Source: Semisulcospira habei
Taxonomy: Eukaryota; Mollusca; Gastropoda; Semisulcospiridae
Assembly (NCBI GenBank): GCA_036245525.1
Contig: BTPG01000001.1
Coordinates: forward strand, 180,730,736-180,794,735
Direction of reading: 5' to 3'
DNA length: 64,000 nt
Within the stretch, counting starts at the first letter, position 1, and the number at the start of each line of letters is the position of its first letter. The position numbers and the translations under genes were made by a program. Below, one piece after another: positions 9,385-19,066 of the stretch. The notes beneath the pieces are model-generated. The model was not told the DNA's origin. It searched no databases and was given only the letters and a program-made list of their open reading frames with translations.

Positions 9385-10325
9385 TATAACCCGATGCCAA
9401 CTACAAAGTCAACTTTTGATCTGGCATATCTGAGTACGTCTTGGTAGCGTTGTATGCTAGATGGGAGATCAACTGTTGAGTTGATTGAATCTTCAAGATT
9501 TGCAAGAAACTGTTTTTGTGCTTCAAATTTACCACTTCCATTCAAAATGTTTGATTTTGTTTGTGATTGTGCTCCTAGTAAACACCAGACATATGTTCTG
9601 ATAGACTCATTGACGCGCTCGACTCCTGCTTGAGTAAACCCGTCAGATTTATCTAAAATAAATGTGGTCCATGCATTAGTCTGCTTCTGCTCTATTGATC
9701 CTAACCAGACTTGTGATTTTGATGAGAATGAAGTGTACCCAGGGTAGTAATCTTGAGGGTATTGTCTGTGACTCATAGCGTAATACAATGTACCCATACC
9801 ATTGTGATCATCAAGTTTTTGTGTAAAGTCATACCGGGGGCTTATGTTAAATTCATTACAAATGCGTTCAAACGCTTTCATATCCATAGGGTTATTAAAC
9901 CTGTTGAAACTGGATTCAGTTGGTAGTGGTGTATGCAGTTCTGACAGTATACGTCTAAGCTGGTAATAAACATGGAAACGATAGACAGACTTAATAAGTT
10001 TGTTTGAGTGATTCAAATGGTCTGTAAAAGAAACCCCACAGCCAGTAGTTGAGCATAGTATAGCAAAGTTAAGTTGGTTTTGAAACATCTGTAGTGGACT
10101 TGAAGACCACTTTCTTGCAGTTGAGTCATCTGTTATTGGAGGGTTTAGGTAATGGTCAAACGGATTTGGTACTTTGACTTGGAATAGATCTTGTTCTGAT
10201 ACAGCAATATCAAGCTGATTTAATTGAATTATTTTCTGTTCATAAGTTGGTGCAACATTATATTTGGCATTCACATTAAATTGAAATGCGTTCGTTGTGG
10301 TAATGGTTGGTGATTTAAATTCCAT
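9384..10325 (-). CDS. 313-residue conserved Polinton protein, probable virion component
   Basis: I do not recognise a named family. The protein is soluble-looking, with no transmembrane segment, and ends in VDFVVGIGL. Aromatic-rich segments such as YYAMSHRQYPQDYYPGY are strongly conserved in the block B copy, which differs mainly by broken frames. The gene runs leftward from a short A/T-rich divergent spacer shared with the penton-like gene at 10350. Its stop overlaps the next start as TAATG. The context, between capsid-type genes, suggests a structural or assembly protein. It does not show the Cys/His pattern of an adenain-type protease that I could identify. Confidence 0.72.
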   Translation of the reverse strand: MEFKSPTITTTNAFQFNVNAKYNVAPTYEQKIIQLNQLDIAVSEQDLFQVKVPNPFDHYLNPPITDDSTARKWSSSPLQMFQNQLNFAILCSTTGCGVSFTDHLNHSNKLIKSVYRFHVYYQLRRILSELHTPLPTESSFNRFNNPMDMKAFERICNEFNISPRYDFTQKLDDHNGMGTLYYAMSHRQYPQDYYPGYTSFSSKSQVWLGSIEQKQTNAWTTFILDKSDGFTQAGVERVNESIRTYVWCLLGAQSQTKSNILNGSGKFEAQKQFLANLEDSINSTVDLPSSIQRYQDVLRYARSKVDFVVGIGL

Positions 10326-10349
10326 CCTTTTTTATATGAGATAATAAAA

Positions 10350-11091
10350 ATGTTTATTACCTTAACAAATCTTGACACAAGCAAACCAGTGTGGTTAACT
10401 AATGGGATTGATAATCGTGATGGTAGCAAGGCTGTAGCTATCCATGAAATGTTCTACACAGTAAAATGGTTTAATGTAACAGATGATGGTGAATATTCTG
10501 TACATGGAATGGTAGGTACTACAAGTTGGGGCGCTAATCATTTACAGCCTGGGTATTATGACTTTTGTACTATAGCTGAATTTTTACAAGATAGGTATAA
10601 AATTAAAGCAACTTTCAATCCGGCTAACTTGTTTGTTACATTGGAATTTCCAAAAGATAGTCAGCTTATATTAACAGACAAACTTTTAATACTGCTGGGT
10701 TTTTTAACTGAATCTGATCTTGGTATTGTAGCTGTTAGTGGTGATGATGATTGGACTTATGAAGCAGGATTAAAATTTAAGCCCAAAAAAAAAAAAAAAA
10801 AAAATAACTGGAAGATATGCTGTTCATTTGTCAGTACACACAGTGCTAAATGTTTATTTGAAAGAACTAAACACATCTGAGAATGTTCACAATGGAAAGC
10901 CTTCAACTTTGTTGAGATGCTTACCTACTGGAGCTGCACCCTATTGTGAAAGTGTAGTTGTTAGATTTCCTAATTTGCAGTTTAAGAAATTAGGTTCTAG
11001 TTTCTTTGAGTCACTGAGTATATCTGTAACTAATCCAGATGACAAACCAGTTGTTATGCATGATTTTAGTGTAGTGTTAGAAGTTAAATAA
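10350..11091 (+). pseudogene. Penton-like minor capsid protein, frame lost at a 20-A run
   Basis: The two halves (10350-10784 and 10805-11091) read as one protein of about 246 residues if one base is removed from the homopolymer at 10785-10804. The beta-rich composition, size and position fit the single jelly-roll penton-like minor capsid protein of Polintons. That assignment is inference. The N-terminus MFITLTNLDTSKPVWL and the C-terminal segment VVRFPNLQFKKL are shared with block B. The Lys-rich hinge encoded by the A run is also present in block B as a 16-A run. The break could be real slippage or a homopolymer sequence error. The start motif is GATAATAAAAATG. Confidence 0.72.
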
Positions 11092-11111
11092 TTTTATTTT
11101 TGTTTATAAAA

Positions 11112-11982
11112 ATGAGTGGTCTTGGTCCAAAGCGAACAATCATACCAGTTGCGTGTCCGGTTACAGAGTTGAAAGATTTGGCAGACGTCCAGGATTTTGA
11201 GAAGGAAGGGGATGTTGGAGAAATATATGGTTTTGAACTTGATTTAAATGGCATGTACAAGAGGAAAGTAATTGTTGACATGAAAGACGGTGAAAAACAG
11301 ATTCCTAAACTTGGTCAGCTATGTGATGTTACTGTACCTACTCCACCTGTAAATAATGTGCCCTACAACTTAATACATGTAGGTAGTAAGTGGGTTGTTT
11401 CACCTGTGCCTGCACCACCTCCAACAATTGACTGGGACATAAAGATTGAATTTATTAGTCCTTATGTATACACTGATGATGAAGGCGCCTTAGTGTTTAG
11501 GAAGGTTGTTAACTCGGGGCCGCTTATTGTAAGTCTTGTTCCAAGCTTTGCCCCAGACGACAATAGCAGAGAAAAACTGAAAGTTGAAAATTATGAGAGA
11601 CGGAGATATCTTCTTACACATAGGTCTGATGCGAAGGTCGTGTTTGCACCAATAAACTTTTCCATCGCAAGAGAAGCGACAATAGTATTTGAAATTATCA
11701 TGAGATCAGTAACTACTGCTAAAGAGGCTCAAATTGCACAAGGAATTAAACTTACATGGAATGAAACAGTAACAGAATCATCAAAGGTCTTTATTGCCAT
11801 TACAAAAAAATAATGATGTTATTAATGTTTCGAGCAGTGTTTCAGCTGTCAAGGTGGTGGTCGACAAAGCAACTTTTGTTCGTCTAACTTACATAAACCT
11901 TGAACACATTGATCTTGTTGCATTTTATTATGCTAACAAATTGTATACTTTTGAAGAGTTGCAAAATGTAATTGCTGATTAA
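11112..11982 (+). pseudogene. 289-residue-class Polinton protein of unknown function, +1 shift at an A run
   Basis: The first 233 residues are open from the ATG at 11112. Near 11804-11810 a run of seven A shifts the frame by +1. The C-terminus (VSSSVSAVKVV to LQNVIAD) continues in the new frame to 11982, as shown by the uninterrupted block B sequence. There is a Pro-rich linker near residues 97-107 and beta-rich sequence on both sides (FEFISPYVY-type motif). No known domain was recognised. It lies between the penton-like gene and the 231-residue membrane gene on the same strand. A fibre-like or other virion protein is possible but unproven. Confidence 0.65.
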
Positions 11983-12013
11983 ATAAAAAAAAAAATTTGT
12001 CAATAAAAAAAAA

Positions 12014-12709
12014 ATGGTAAACTTCTATCCGCAACTACCGACGCTTGAGCCGACTGAAACAAATGTGATGACTAAAACAACACTTGCACCTGATCCACAG
12101 GTGACAGCTGTGCCAATTGCTTCAGATAAAACATTACAGGCAGACGCATTCAGATTAATAAATATTACAGAAGCTTTAAAATATTTGGAAAGTGAAGAGG
12201 CTAAGTACTCACGGTGCAAAAGGAGGTATAAGTCAGTATTTAATTCTGTTCAAAACACTTCTATGGCTATTGGTGCAGTTTCAGCTTCATGTTCTGTAGG
12301 GGGTATAGTTCTGTTCGCCACAGGAATTGGGAGTTTGGCTGGAATAGCAGTTGAGGGTGTTAGCGTTGCTACATGCCTGGCTTGCTTTGGTTTGGAGGCC
12401 TTGAACAAGAGGTTTCACACGAAATTACAGAAACATGAAGCATTGAGTACACTTGCTGGTGCAAAGCTGAGCAGTATGAAACTTATTATCAGTAAGGCAT
12501 TAAATGATAATTGTATTGATGACGAAGAATTTAAGTGGGTCCAGGATGATTTAAATAATTACAAGAAACAGAAGTCTGAAATACAGAATAAGATGCGTAG
12601 TCAATCTCCTGTGAATGTTGAAGAGCTAAAAGCCAGTTTTTTAGAGATAGGGAAACAGATCCGTGTTCAGGAAACCACAGAAAACCTACACAATCTTTTA
12701 AACAAATAA
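12014..12709 (+). CDS. 231-residue protein with a hydrophobic hairpin, recurrent in invertebrate Polintons
   Basis: After a polar N-terminus, residues about 85-130 form two hydrophobic segments (AIGAVSASCSVGGIVLFATG and GSLAGIAVEGVSVATCLACF). A charged region with KLQKHEALSTLAGAKLSS follows, and the C-terminus is probably coiled-coil. I recall proteins with this GAVSA...KHEKL layout in many cnidarian and molluscan genomes carrying Polintons. Function is unknown; membrane insertion is likely. The frame is intact here, but the block B copy is interrupted by a LINE. The start is preceded by GTCAATAAA plus an A run. Confidence 0.75.
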   Translation: MVNFYPQLPTLEPTETNVMTKTTLAPDPQVTAVPIASDKTLQADAFRLINITEALKYLESEEAKYSRCKRRYKSVFNSVQNTSMAIGAVSASCSVGGIVLFATGIGSLAGIAVEGVSVATCLACFGLEALNKRFHTKLQKHEALSTLAGAKLSSMKLIISKALNDNCIDDEEFKWVQDDLNNYKKQKSEIQNKMRSQSPVNVEELKASFLEIGKQIRVQETTENLHNLLNK

Positions 12710-12735
12710 AAATCAGATTTGGTAATCCTTTAATA

Positions 12736-12828
12736 ATGTCATACACTTCACAGAAAAATGCCATGTCACTTACACCACTTGTGCCTGATTATTTAGCCCC
12801 ATCTGCACCACCCCCAGAGTACTACTGA
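12736..12828 (+). CDS. 30-residue microprotein ending in PPPEYY (PPxY late-domain-like)
   Basis: A short frame starts at ATG 12736, 26 bases after the preceding stop, and ends in APSAPPPEYY. The same frame, without its ATG, occurs in block B (22311-22400) with an identical C-terminal 18 residues. Across the stretch encoding APPPEYY, 7 of 21 bases differ and every difference is synonymous. That pattern indicates selection on the protein rather than chance. PPEY fits the PPxY motif that binds WW domains of Nedd4-type ubiquitin ligases. That role is established for late domains and for an adenovirus internal protein, and is inferred here. Confidence 0.6.
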   Translation: MSYTSQKNAMSLTPLVPDYLAPSAPPPEYY

Positions 12829-12839
12829 GAAAAAAAAGT

Positions 12840-13024
12840 TTTTTTATTGTCCTTGTATCTTGACAAATCTGACCGAGTAAGTTGTGACTTAAGTCAAGTT
12901 GTTGTAAGAACTTATAAGAACTTACAGTAAGTAATTAATAAGTTCTTATGATAAGTTCTTATAAGTTCTTATGATAAGTAACTTAAAGGTTACCTCTGCA
13001 GGTTCTTAAAAGTTAGTTGTAACT
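12840..13024. repeat. Right terminal region of block A (probable terminal inverted repeat)
   Basis: This A/T-rich non-coding stretch contains several copies of AAGTTCTTAT and its reverse complement. It ends in GGTTCTTAAAAGTTAGTTGTAACT. The right end of block B (22405-22605) has the same order and the same final motif. Read inward from the end it begins with AG, as Polinton termini do. The matching left terminus is not in the window. Confidence 0.65.
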
Positions 13025-13268
13025 AGAGAGAGGAATACTGAGAGAATTAAAGTATTATTAACACAATGACTGAGTTAACCCCTTAAGTATTATTTTTGAT
13101 TTTCATAAAAATGTGGCTGTTTAAATAATAATGATTTAGGGGTAACTTCCAATGGTATTTACTCTGTGCTGGGGACATGGATATGGATGGTCAAAAAAAT
13201 ATAATTAAGGGGGTTAACTCAGTCATTGTGTTAATGAAGCTTTAATTCTCTCAGTATTCCTCTCTCTC
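13025..13268. mobile_element. MITE-like inverted-repeat element at the junction of the two blocks
   Basis: The two ends form a near-perfect inverted repeat of about 60 bases. The left end begins AGAGAGAGGAATACTGAG, and the right end ends CTCAGTATTCCTCTCTCT. Both arms also contain ACACAATGACTGAGTTAACCCC. The 120-base centre encodes nothing recognised. The left edge abuts the block A terminus, and the right edge abuts the truncated block B polymerase. No clear target duplication was seen. Confidence 0.7.
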
Positions 13269-14230
13269 TTGACTACCAGGATCTGGATACCTAAGTACTG
13301 TTTGTATGTCATCAGCTAACCTACAGTAGTGGGCATGTTTGTGTGCCACTTTTATAGAGGAGAATCTTTGTAAACATCTTTTACACACTTCCTGTTTGCC
13401 ATTGTGTTTTGATACATGATTATGAATTAGTCATGACAAACTCCTGATAATTGTGTAGCGAAAGTTATCATTATCACCTATTAATAACATGTCAGCATGT
13501 TTATCTTCTGGCTGTCTGTAGGTTGGGGCAAGTGGTGATACTCTACTCTAATTGGTTGTAACTTGTCAACAGACTCATTATCCCATACATACACATTCAC
13601 AGATATGCCAGGATTTAGTTTTTCAAACAAGTCTATGTCCTCTACTTTAACAGGAATATCTATACAACTGAAGTTGAGTTCGTTTACAAATTTGGTGTAG
13701 TTAGATACGCGATCAGGTCTTGTTTTTACAAAGTGTAGTTTAGCAAGCACACACCACATAAAACAATGGTGGTCTTTGTTTTGAATATTGATGACAGCCT
13801 TTTTGTTTGCAAACTTTGTTGGCAGTGGCAACCATGATTTGCCTAATATTGGATGATACCTTGACTGTTTTAATTGTAGTTCATGTACACGACCTTCGTG
13901 TCAACCTGACCCCTTCATTCTTGCACTGTCAATTGCTTTGAGGAAGTCAGGCAACAGTCTGTCTCTAAACACGTTCTCTAATTCTCTTCTTGAATTGACT
14001 GTGTGCTGTCTTGTCGAGATATACGATACAATCACTTCACCATCTACTCTGTTAAATTCTATTTTAGCAACAACCTGAATCTTTACACTGCCTGAAAGAA
14101 GATTATTTTGTATGACAGAGTTTTCTATCGATTCATAGACATTGTTACTATTAGATATAGGCAAGTCTGCTGTGTGAAACACGTTACATAAGCTTGATGA
14201 GCCTGACGAGCTTTGGGCATTGTCCATCAT
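13269..14230 (-). pseudogene. N-terminal part of a Polinton family B DNA polymerase (block B), truncated
   Basis: The gene begins at ATG 14230 with the start motif ACAAATAAAAATG. It runs through VKIQVVAKIEFNRVDGE and LLPDFLKAIDSARMKGSG, with breaks near 13900 and 13480. It then continues through FANKKAVINIQNKD and a Cys-rich segment (KRCLQRF). It stops abruptly at 13269 against the MITE-like element, just upstream of where Exo I would begin. The last 48 bases are the reverse complement of window positions 1-48 with one mismatch seen. Block A has the rest of a polymerase on the opposite strand, so the two blocks differ by an inversion or rearrangement here. Confidence 0.8.
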
Positions 14231-14284
14231 TTTTATTTGTCCGACAAAATATTAAATAACAAATATTAACACTGACTCTGTATG

Positions 14285-14628
14285 TGTAATATCATTTTAT
14301 TAATTGTAACACAGTTAATATAAACATTTAGTTTACGTAGTTGTTTAAATAGGCTATAACAAAGTTCCTATAACCAGCTCAAGCGATCACTATCATTAAC
14401 TTTAAAGGTAGGTGTCCTAAAATCAACTGTCATGTTCTCCACATCTGGATGCTCATCAACATAATCCAAAGTCACATTATATGCCGCATATATCACCGCT
14501 GGTACCGTTATTTGTGTTATATCAAACGCGAATGGGTTTTTGTAATGTGTTCTTATCTCTTCAAAGTGCTGGATATATATGAAGCTCTCTGTTACATCAA
14601 TCACTTGCATGATTTGTCTGTCTGTCAT
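14285..14628 (-). pseudogene. Block B paralogue of the 115-residue protein, frameshifted C-terminus
   Basis: The sequence is open for 86 residues from MTDRQIMQVIDVTESF to 14368. It then loses the frame near 14385 relative to block A; the downstream DNA down to about 14285 still matches. The shared LDYVDEHPDVENMTVD segment supports a real gene. The start is preceded by GTCCATAAAAAATG. Function unknown. Confidence 0.7.
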
Positions 14629-14655
14629 TTTTTATGGACAAAACAAAAGTATAAA

Positions 14656-15261
14656 TTAATTTACTAACCCATACCCAGTGGGCTGATCTGTCTTTAAAAT
14701 AAGCTTTAGACGCTTAGTTGATTTTAGTTTATTTTTCACATTGTCTCGTTCATGTTTGTTTGGGATGATGTTGTTCTCCCCAAGACAGTCTTCAAAGCTG
14801 TCACAATCCTTACAGTAAAACAAACAGATAAACTTTAGTTGTTCTCGAAAATCTTTCAGTACAGCATTATATTTTTGAGTGAGAATCCATACACTGACAT
14901 TTGCGTGTCTGCCACTGAAGATAAGTTCTGCTAATGTGTTTCTCTTCTTAACAATATCCTTCTCTGCTGAGCAATCGTCAACAATGAACAAAGTTGGCTG
15001 TCCTTCAAATTGCTTGTAAAAATACTGCAGGTAGTCATTCAGTTTTTTCTCAGGGTTGACTAAGTAAATGTTGTTGTCAGTCCAAATGAATAAACGGTTG
15101 TGATAAGCTTTGTTGTGTTTGATAGTAGGACAGAATATCACAATGTTTTCAAAATGGTGGATGTATCTTGTTTGTAATAGATTAAGAACAAATTCAGTTT
15201 TACCACACCCTGTGGCACCACAAAACAAACCACAGTGTGGGTCGAGTGTCATCAAGTTCAT
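14656..15261 (-). CDS. Genome-packaging ATPase (A32-like), block B copy, intact
   Basis: This gene has the same length and layout as the block A ATPase: Walker A GATGCGKTEF near residues 14-23 and Walker B LFIVDDCS near residues 91-98. Differences are scattered and mostly conservative (for example DRDSFEDCL versus DCDSFEDCL). It is the only longer gene of block B still fully open, while its neighbours carry stops and small deletions. That may be chance, late decay or constraint. The start MNLMTLDPHCG aligns exactly with block A. Confidence 0.92.
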   Translation of the reverse strand: MNLMTLDPHCGLFCGATGCGKTEFVLNLLQTRYIHHFENIVIFCPTIKHNKAYHNRLFIWTDNNIYLVNPEKKLNDYLQYFYKQFEGQPTLFIVDDCSAEKDIVKKRNTLAELIFSGRHANVSVWILTQKYNAVLKDFREQLKFICLFYCKDCDSFEDCLGENNIIPNKHERDNVKNKLKSTKRLKLILKTDQPTGYGLVN

Positions 15262-15289
15262 TTTAATACAGAATAAAATTTTATGTTTA

Positions 15290-16526
15290 ATTGTGCATCA
15301 TACATCAGATACAGGTATATATTTATTGCTCCAGTGGTTTCAAGCTTTTTTTGTATCTAAATTGTAATCCCGTCACTGCCGTTTTCAACAGTATGACCTG
15401 ACCTGTGTAGGTAGTCGTCATCTGTACTATGCAGGTCTAGCCAAAGTGCATATTTATTCGTAAGGTATTGTCCGATCCTAACATCATACAGATGTAAATC
15501 TTTGCAAGTTATGTTTGCCGGTTTATCACTAAGTCTTCCCCCTGCAAAATACTTTGTGATCTCATCGTAGTGCTGATAAGGATGCATTCCTGATGCAAAG
15601 ACTTGATTAGGGCTACCTTCGATTGTACAGGATAAATGTGTAATCTTTGGATTGTAGAATTTTTCTGAATCCCGTTTGTATGGACTTCCTGGTTCAATAA
15701 ACAACATAAGAATGTCTTTCAGTGACCTAGCAGGTGTGTTAAGGTTTATGTTCCACATTGGATCGCTTTTTATTTTTATGCATTAAACTATGTCTGATCA
15801 CCCGGTCATAATAAATCGGCAGTTTTGACTGGTACTGATTTTGAATGAGTCTGGCTAGTTCAGTGTGTGTGACAATTTCATATTCCAAAGAGATGTTAGA
15901 AATCTTGTATGCTGCATTGGGATCAGATGATTTTATAACTTTGGAGTAGTCATTGAAAGTTAGTTCAAAACTCAGACTAGTGCTCCTTGGTAATAAAGCA
16001 AATGCACTGTGAGGATTTCAAATTCAAGTGGAATGTAAAATCTGGTTTCATATGTTTCTGCCATAATAACGTCCTTGGCTGTAATGGTTACTTTATCGCG
16101 TGCATCGATTCTGAGTTTGGTAATGTTATCAGACTGTATGTCTTGGTAAATACGATCCTCACATTCTTTTCTTGTGAGCCACAGATCTTTGTAACAGTAG
16201 AATACATCAGCATCGTCAAGACTAAACACTTCCTGACCTTCAAGTTTAACTTTAATAGTCTTTATAATTGCTCTGCCTATGCTGTTAACTAGTGTTCTGT
16301 TTACATCTGATTGTGATGAAAGTTCAATATTAAATGCAAGGCGAGCAGTGCCAGGAACAATAACATCACTGGGACCTAGGTTCGGAAACTTTACAGTAAG
16401 ACTTTGGTTTTGATCTATGGTACTAGGAGTATTTGTGATGACGATTGATTGCCTAATGCCCTTAACACAAAGAGGTTCACGTAGTTTTCTATATGGGTCT
16501 AACTTTGATCCATAAGACAATGTCAT
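15290..16526 (-). pseudogene. Major capsid protein, block B copy, multiply broken
   Basis: The N-terminal 180 residues from ATG 16526 are open and show the true start that block A has lost. A deletion of about 7 bases near 15978 shifts the frame. An extra T near 15770 shifts it again. A CAG-to-TAG type stop occurs near 15357. Segments matching block A include FYIPLEFEILTVHLLYYQGAL and DPMWNINLNTPARS. The gene is clearly a decayed paralogue of the hexon-like capsid gene and cannot make a full protein as read. Confidence 0.87.
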
Positions 16527-16567
16527 TTTATTATGCAAAAATCAAAAATATTAAATTAATAAAAACG

Positions 16568-17778
16568 ATGGCAGCAGGAGGATTTAATCATGATGATTTT
16601 GAAATGGATGTCATGGATGTCTCTGATACTAGTACCACAGATATGACTGGAATGGTAAATACTTCTCCTTTGTATCATGAACTGTTAAAAGACAAAGTAA
16701 ACTCATTTTATGACAGTGTTGGTGTGCGCCCAGATGTAATAGATCCTAATCAGTTTGAATACGATAAAGGTCAGTTATTTGTAAATACAATCAGAGGTAA
16801 AGTACATCTAACCCATAAAAATAACCCTGCTAAGTTTAGAGCTTTAAGTACAATCAAAACTGATGTCGGTGGTGAGGCAGCACTGCAGCGTTACCTTGGT
16901 GTTGGTAGTAATGCTAGTAAAAAGTTACCACCACAAGTTGCTAGTGCCCTTCACGACACACAAACAAAGTTGCCAACAGGACAGGAAATTGAAATGACAG
17001 AAGTAAAAAGACTGCCAGAAATAGCAAACAATGTAGAACAAGAAACCTCGTTTACTGATGAAGTAATTAAAACAATAGACGACCCGCCTTTACCCATGCG
17101 GGATTTAATGGGGTTAAATAAATCACTGCAGTCAATCAGAGGTGAGATGGTAAACAATGTGTCCAAACTAGGTGAGCTTGATAATCAAATAGAAAGAGAA
17201 AAAGAGAAACTGGCTACAGCAGACAATCGGAATCTTGACACAGAAATAAAAGAAAGAATACAACACAGATTAAATGATTTGCAGATAGAAAGATCAGGGC
17301 AACTAGAAGTGATTAGTATTGGAAGAGAAAAACTGAAAACACAGGTCAACAGGATTAGAGAAACTATTCAGAAAATACTTCACGAAGACACAACTTTGGC
17401 TGAGAGATTGAAAACACTTTTCAGAGAGCAGGGTATCACAATTGCAAGTTTAATTACTGCTCTTATATCAGTAATGTTGTGTTGGCTGTCTCTGGGGGTG
17501 GTGGTGGTGGTGGTCCTCCTCCACCAGCCCCTCCAGCTCCTTCAGACCCAAAAGATTTACAGTCATGGGTAAAGAAACAGTTTTCTCATATATCAGACTT
17601 GCTTAAGGAATTGGCTGTGAAAGCAATGGATGCTTTGCCTGGCATAATAGGAAGTGTTCTCAGTTGGCTGATCAGTACGGTGGCAAAGATAGTTGGGTTT
17701 ATGGCAGAGCATGTGTGGGTCTTTCTGGTGACAGTAGGTTATTTAACTGGTTATTTAATGAAACAGGTAAAGAAGTAA
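16568..17778 (+). pseudogene. Block B paralogue of the 416-residue protein, frame lost by a small deletion
   Basis: The first 335 or so residues are open from ATG 16568 (MAAGGFNHDDFEMD). At about 17473, just after GITIASLITAL, seven bases present in block A are missing and the frame shifts. The remaining 99 residues continue in the next frame, with an expanded Gly run and a Pro-rich hinge, and end in GYLMKQVKK. The charged coiled-coil middle is well conserved. It is divergent from the capsid copy, as in block A. Confidence 0.78.
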
Positions 17779-17781
17779 TAT

Positions 17782-18105
17782 TCATAATCCAGTAAGGTCT
17801 ATTACCAATGCTGTTTTCTCTGACTCATGTGTGTTTACCGGAGGGGCCGAGTCAGGGGTTGGTGTCAGGGTCGGTGTCAGTGTTACTGAATGTATGGGTG
17901 CTGGGGCCGGGGCCGGGGCCGGAGCCGGGGGTGTTACTGTCTGTACAGGCATTATTAATGGTTTTAATGACTGTAAATGTGTGGTTGTTGAACCCAAGTT
18001 TACAGATTGATTGAGTCCTAATTTTTGACCAACACCAGCAACAATGATTTCATTATTATAATTTGTTATTGTCCCCATTTGGAGTTGAAGGTCAGACGGT
18101 AACAT
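17782..18105 (-). pseudogene. Block B paralogue of the 102-residue tail-anchored protein, anchor lost
   Basis: The frame is open for 107 residues with the same MLPSDLQLQMGTITNYNNE start and a longer Pro/Ala/Thr stalk. It ends at LVIDLTGL, so the C-terminal hydrophobic anchor present in block A is missing. Without the anchor it is unlikely to sit in a membrane. The TAATG overlap with the upstream gene seen in block A is also lost. Confidence 0.68.
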
Positions 18106-18109
18106 GTAT

Positions 18110-19041
18110 AACCTGATGCCAACTACAAGTCAACTTTCGATCTAGCATATCTGAGAACGTCTTGGTAGCGTTGTATGCTTGATGGGAGATCAACAACTGA
18201 GTTAATTGAATCTTCTAGGTTTGCAAGAAACTGTTTTTGTGCTTCGAATTTTCCACTCCGTTTAATATGTTTGATTTTGTTAATGATTGTGCTCCTAGTA
18301 TACACCACACATATGTTCTGATAGACTCATTTACGCGCTCGACTCCTGCTTGAGTAAACCCGTCACTTCTAAGACAAATGTTGCCCAGGCATTAGACTGT
18401 TTTTGTTCTATTGAGCCTAACCAGACTTCAGATTTTTGTGAGAATGGCATGTAACCGGGATAGTAATCTTGAGGGTATTGTCTGTGACTCATAGCGTAAT
18501 ACAATGTACCCATGCTGTGGTGATCATCAAGTTTTTGTGTAAAGTCATACCCAGGGCTGATGTTAAATTCATTACAGATCCATTCAAACGCTTTCATATC
18601 CATGGGGTTGTTATACCTGTTGAAACTAGATTCAGTGGGCAGTGGGGTATGCAGTTCTGACAGTATTCTTCTAAGCTGGTAATACGTGTGGAAATGATAC
18701 ACAGACCTAATCAGTTTGTTTGAGTGATTCAAATGGTCTGTAAAAGAAACACTGCAGCCTGTAGTTGAACATAGAATAGCAAATTTGAGCTGGTTTTGAA
18801 ACATCTATAGTGGGCTTGATGACCACTTTCTTGCAGTAGCGTCATCTGTAATTGGAGGGTTTAGGTAATGATCAAACAGATTGGGAACCTTTACTTGAAA
18901 TAAATCTTGTTCAGACACAGCTATGTTGAGCTGATTTAACTGAATTATTTTTTGTTCATAAGTTGGGGCGACATTATACTTGGCATCCACATTAAATTGG
19001 AACGTGCTTGTGCTTACGCTTGTTGGCGATTTAAATTCCAT
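18110..19041 (-). pseudogene. Block B paralogue of the 313-residue protein, broken
   Basis: The start (MEFKSPTSVSTSTFQFN) matches block A. A TAG replaces a Gln codon near 18805. A small deletion near 18365-18375 shifts the frame. A further shift lies near 18262-18308. Conserved stretches such as YYAMSHRQYPQDYYPGY and SSIQRYQDVLRYARSKVD remain. Identity to block A is high by eye, so decay is recent relative to duplication. Confidence 0.75.
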
Positions 19042-19066
19042 TGTGCTTTTTTATGAGATAATAAAA

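Noticed and set aside
13025..13268. The palindromic junction read as two fused Polinton termini
   Set aside because: The right end of block B lacks this sequence after the same terminal motif, so a separate inverted-repeat element is more likely.
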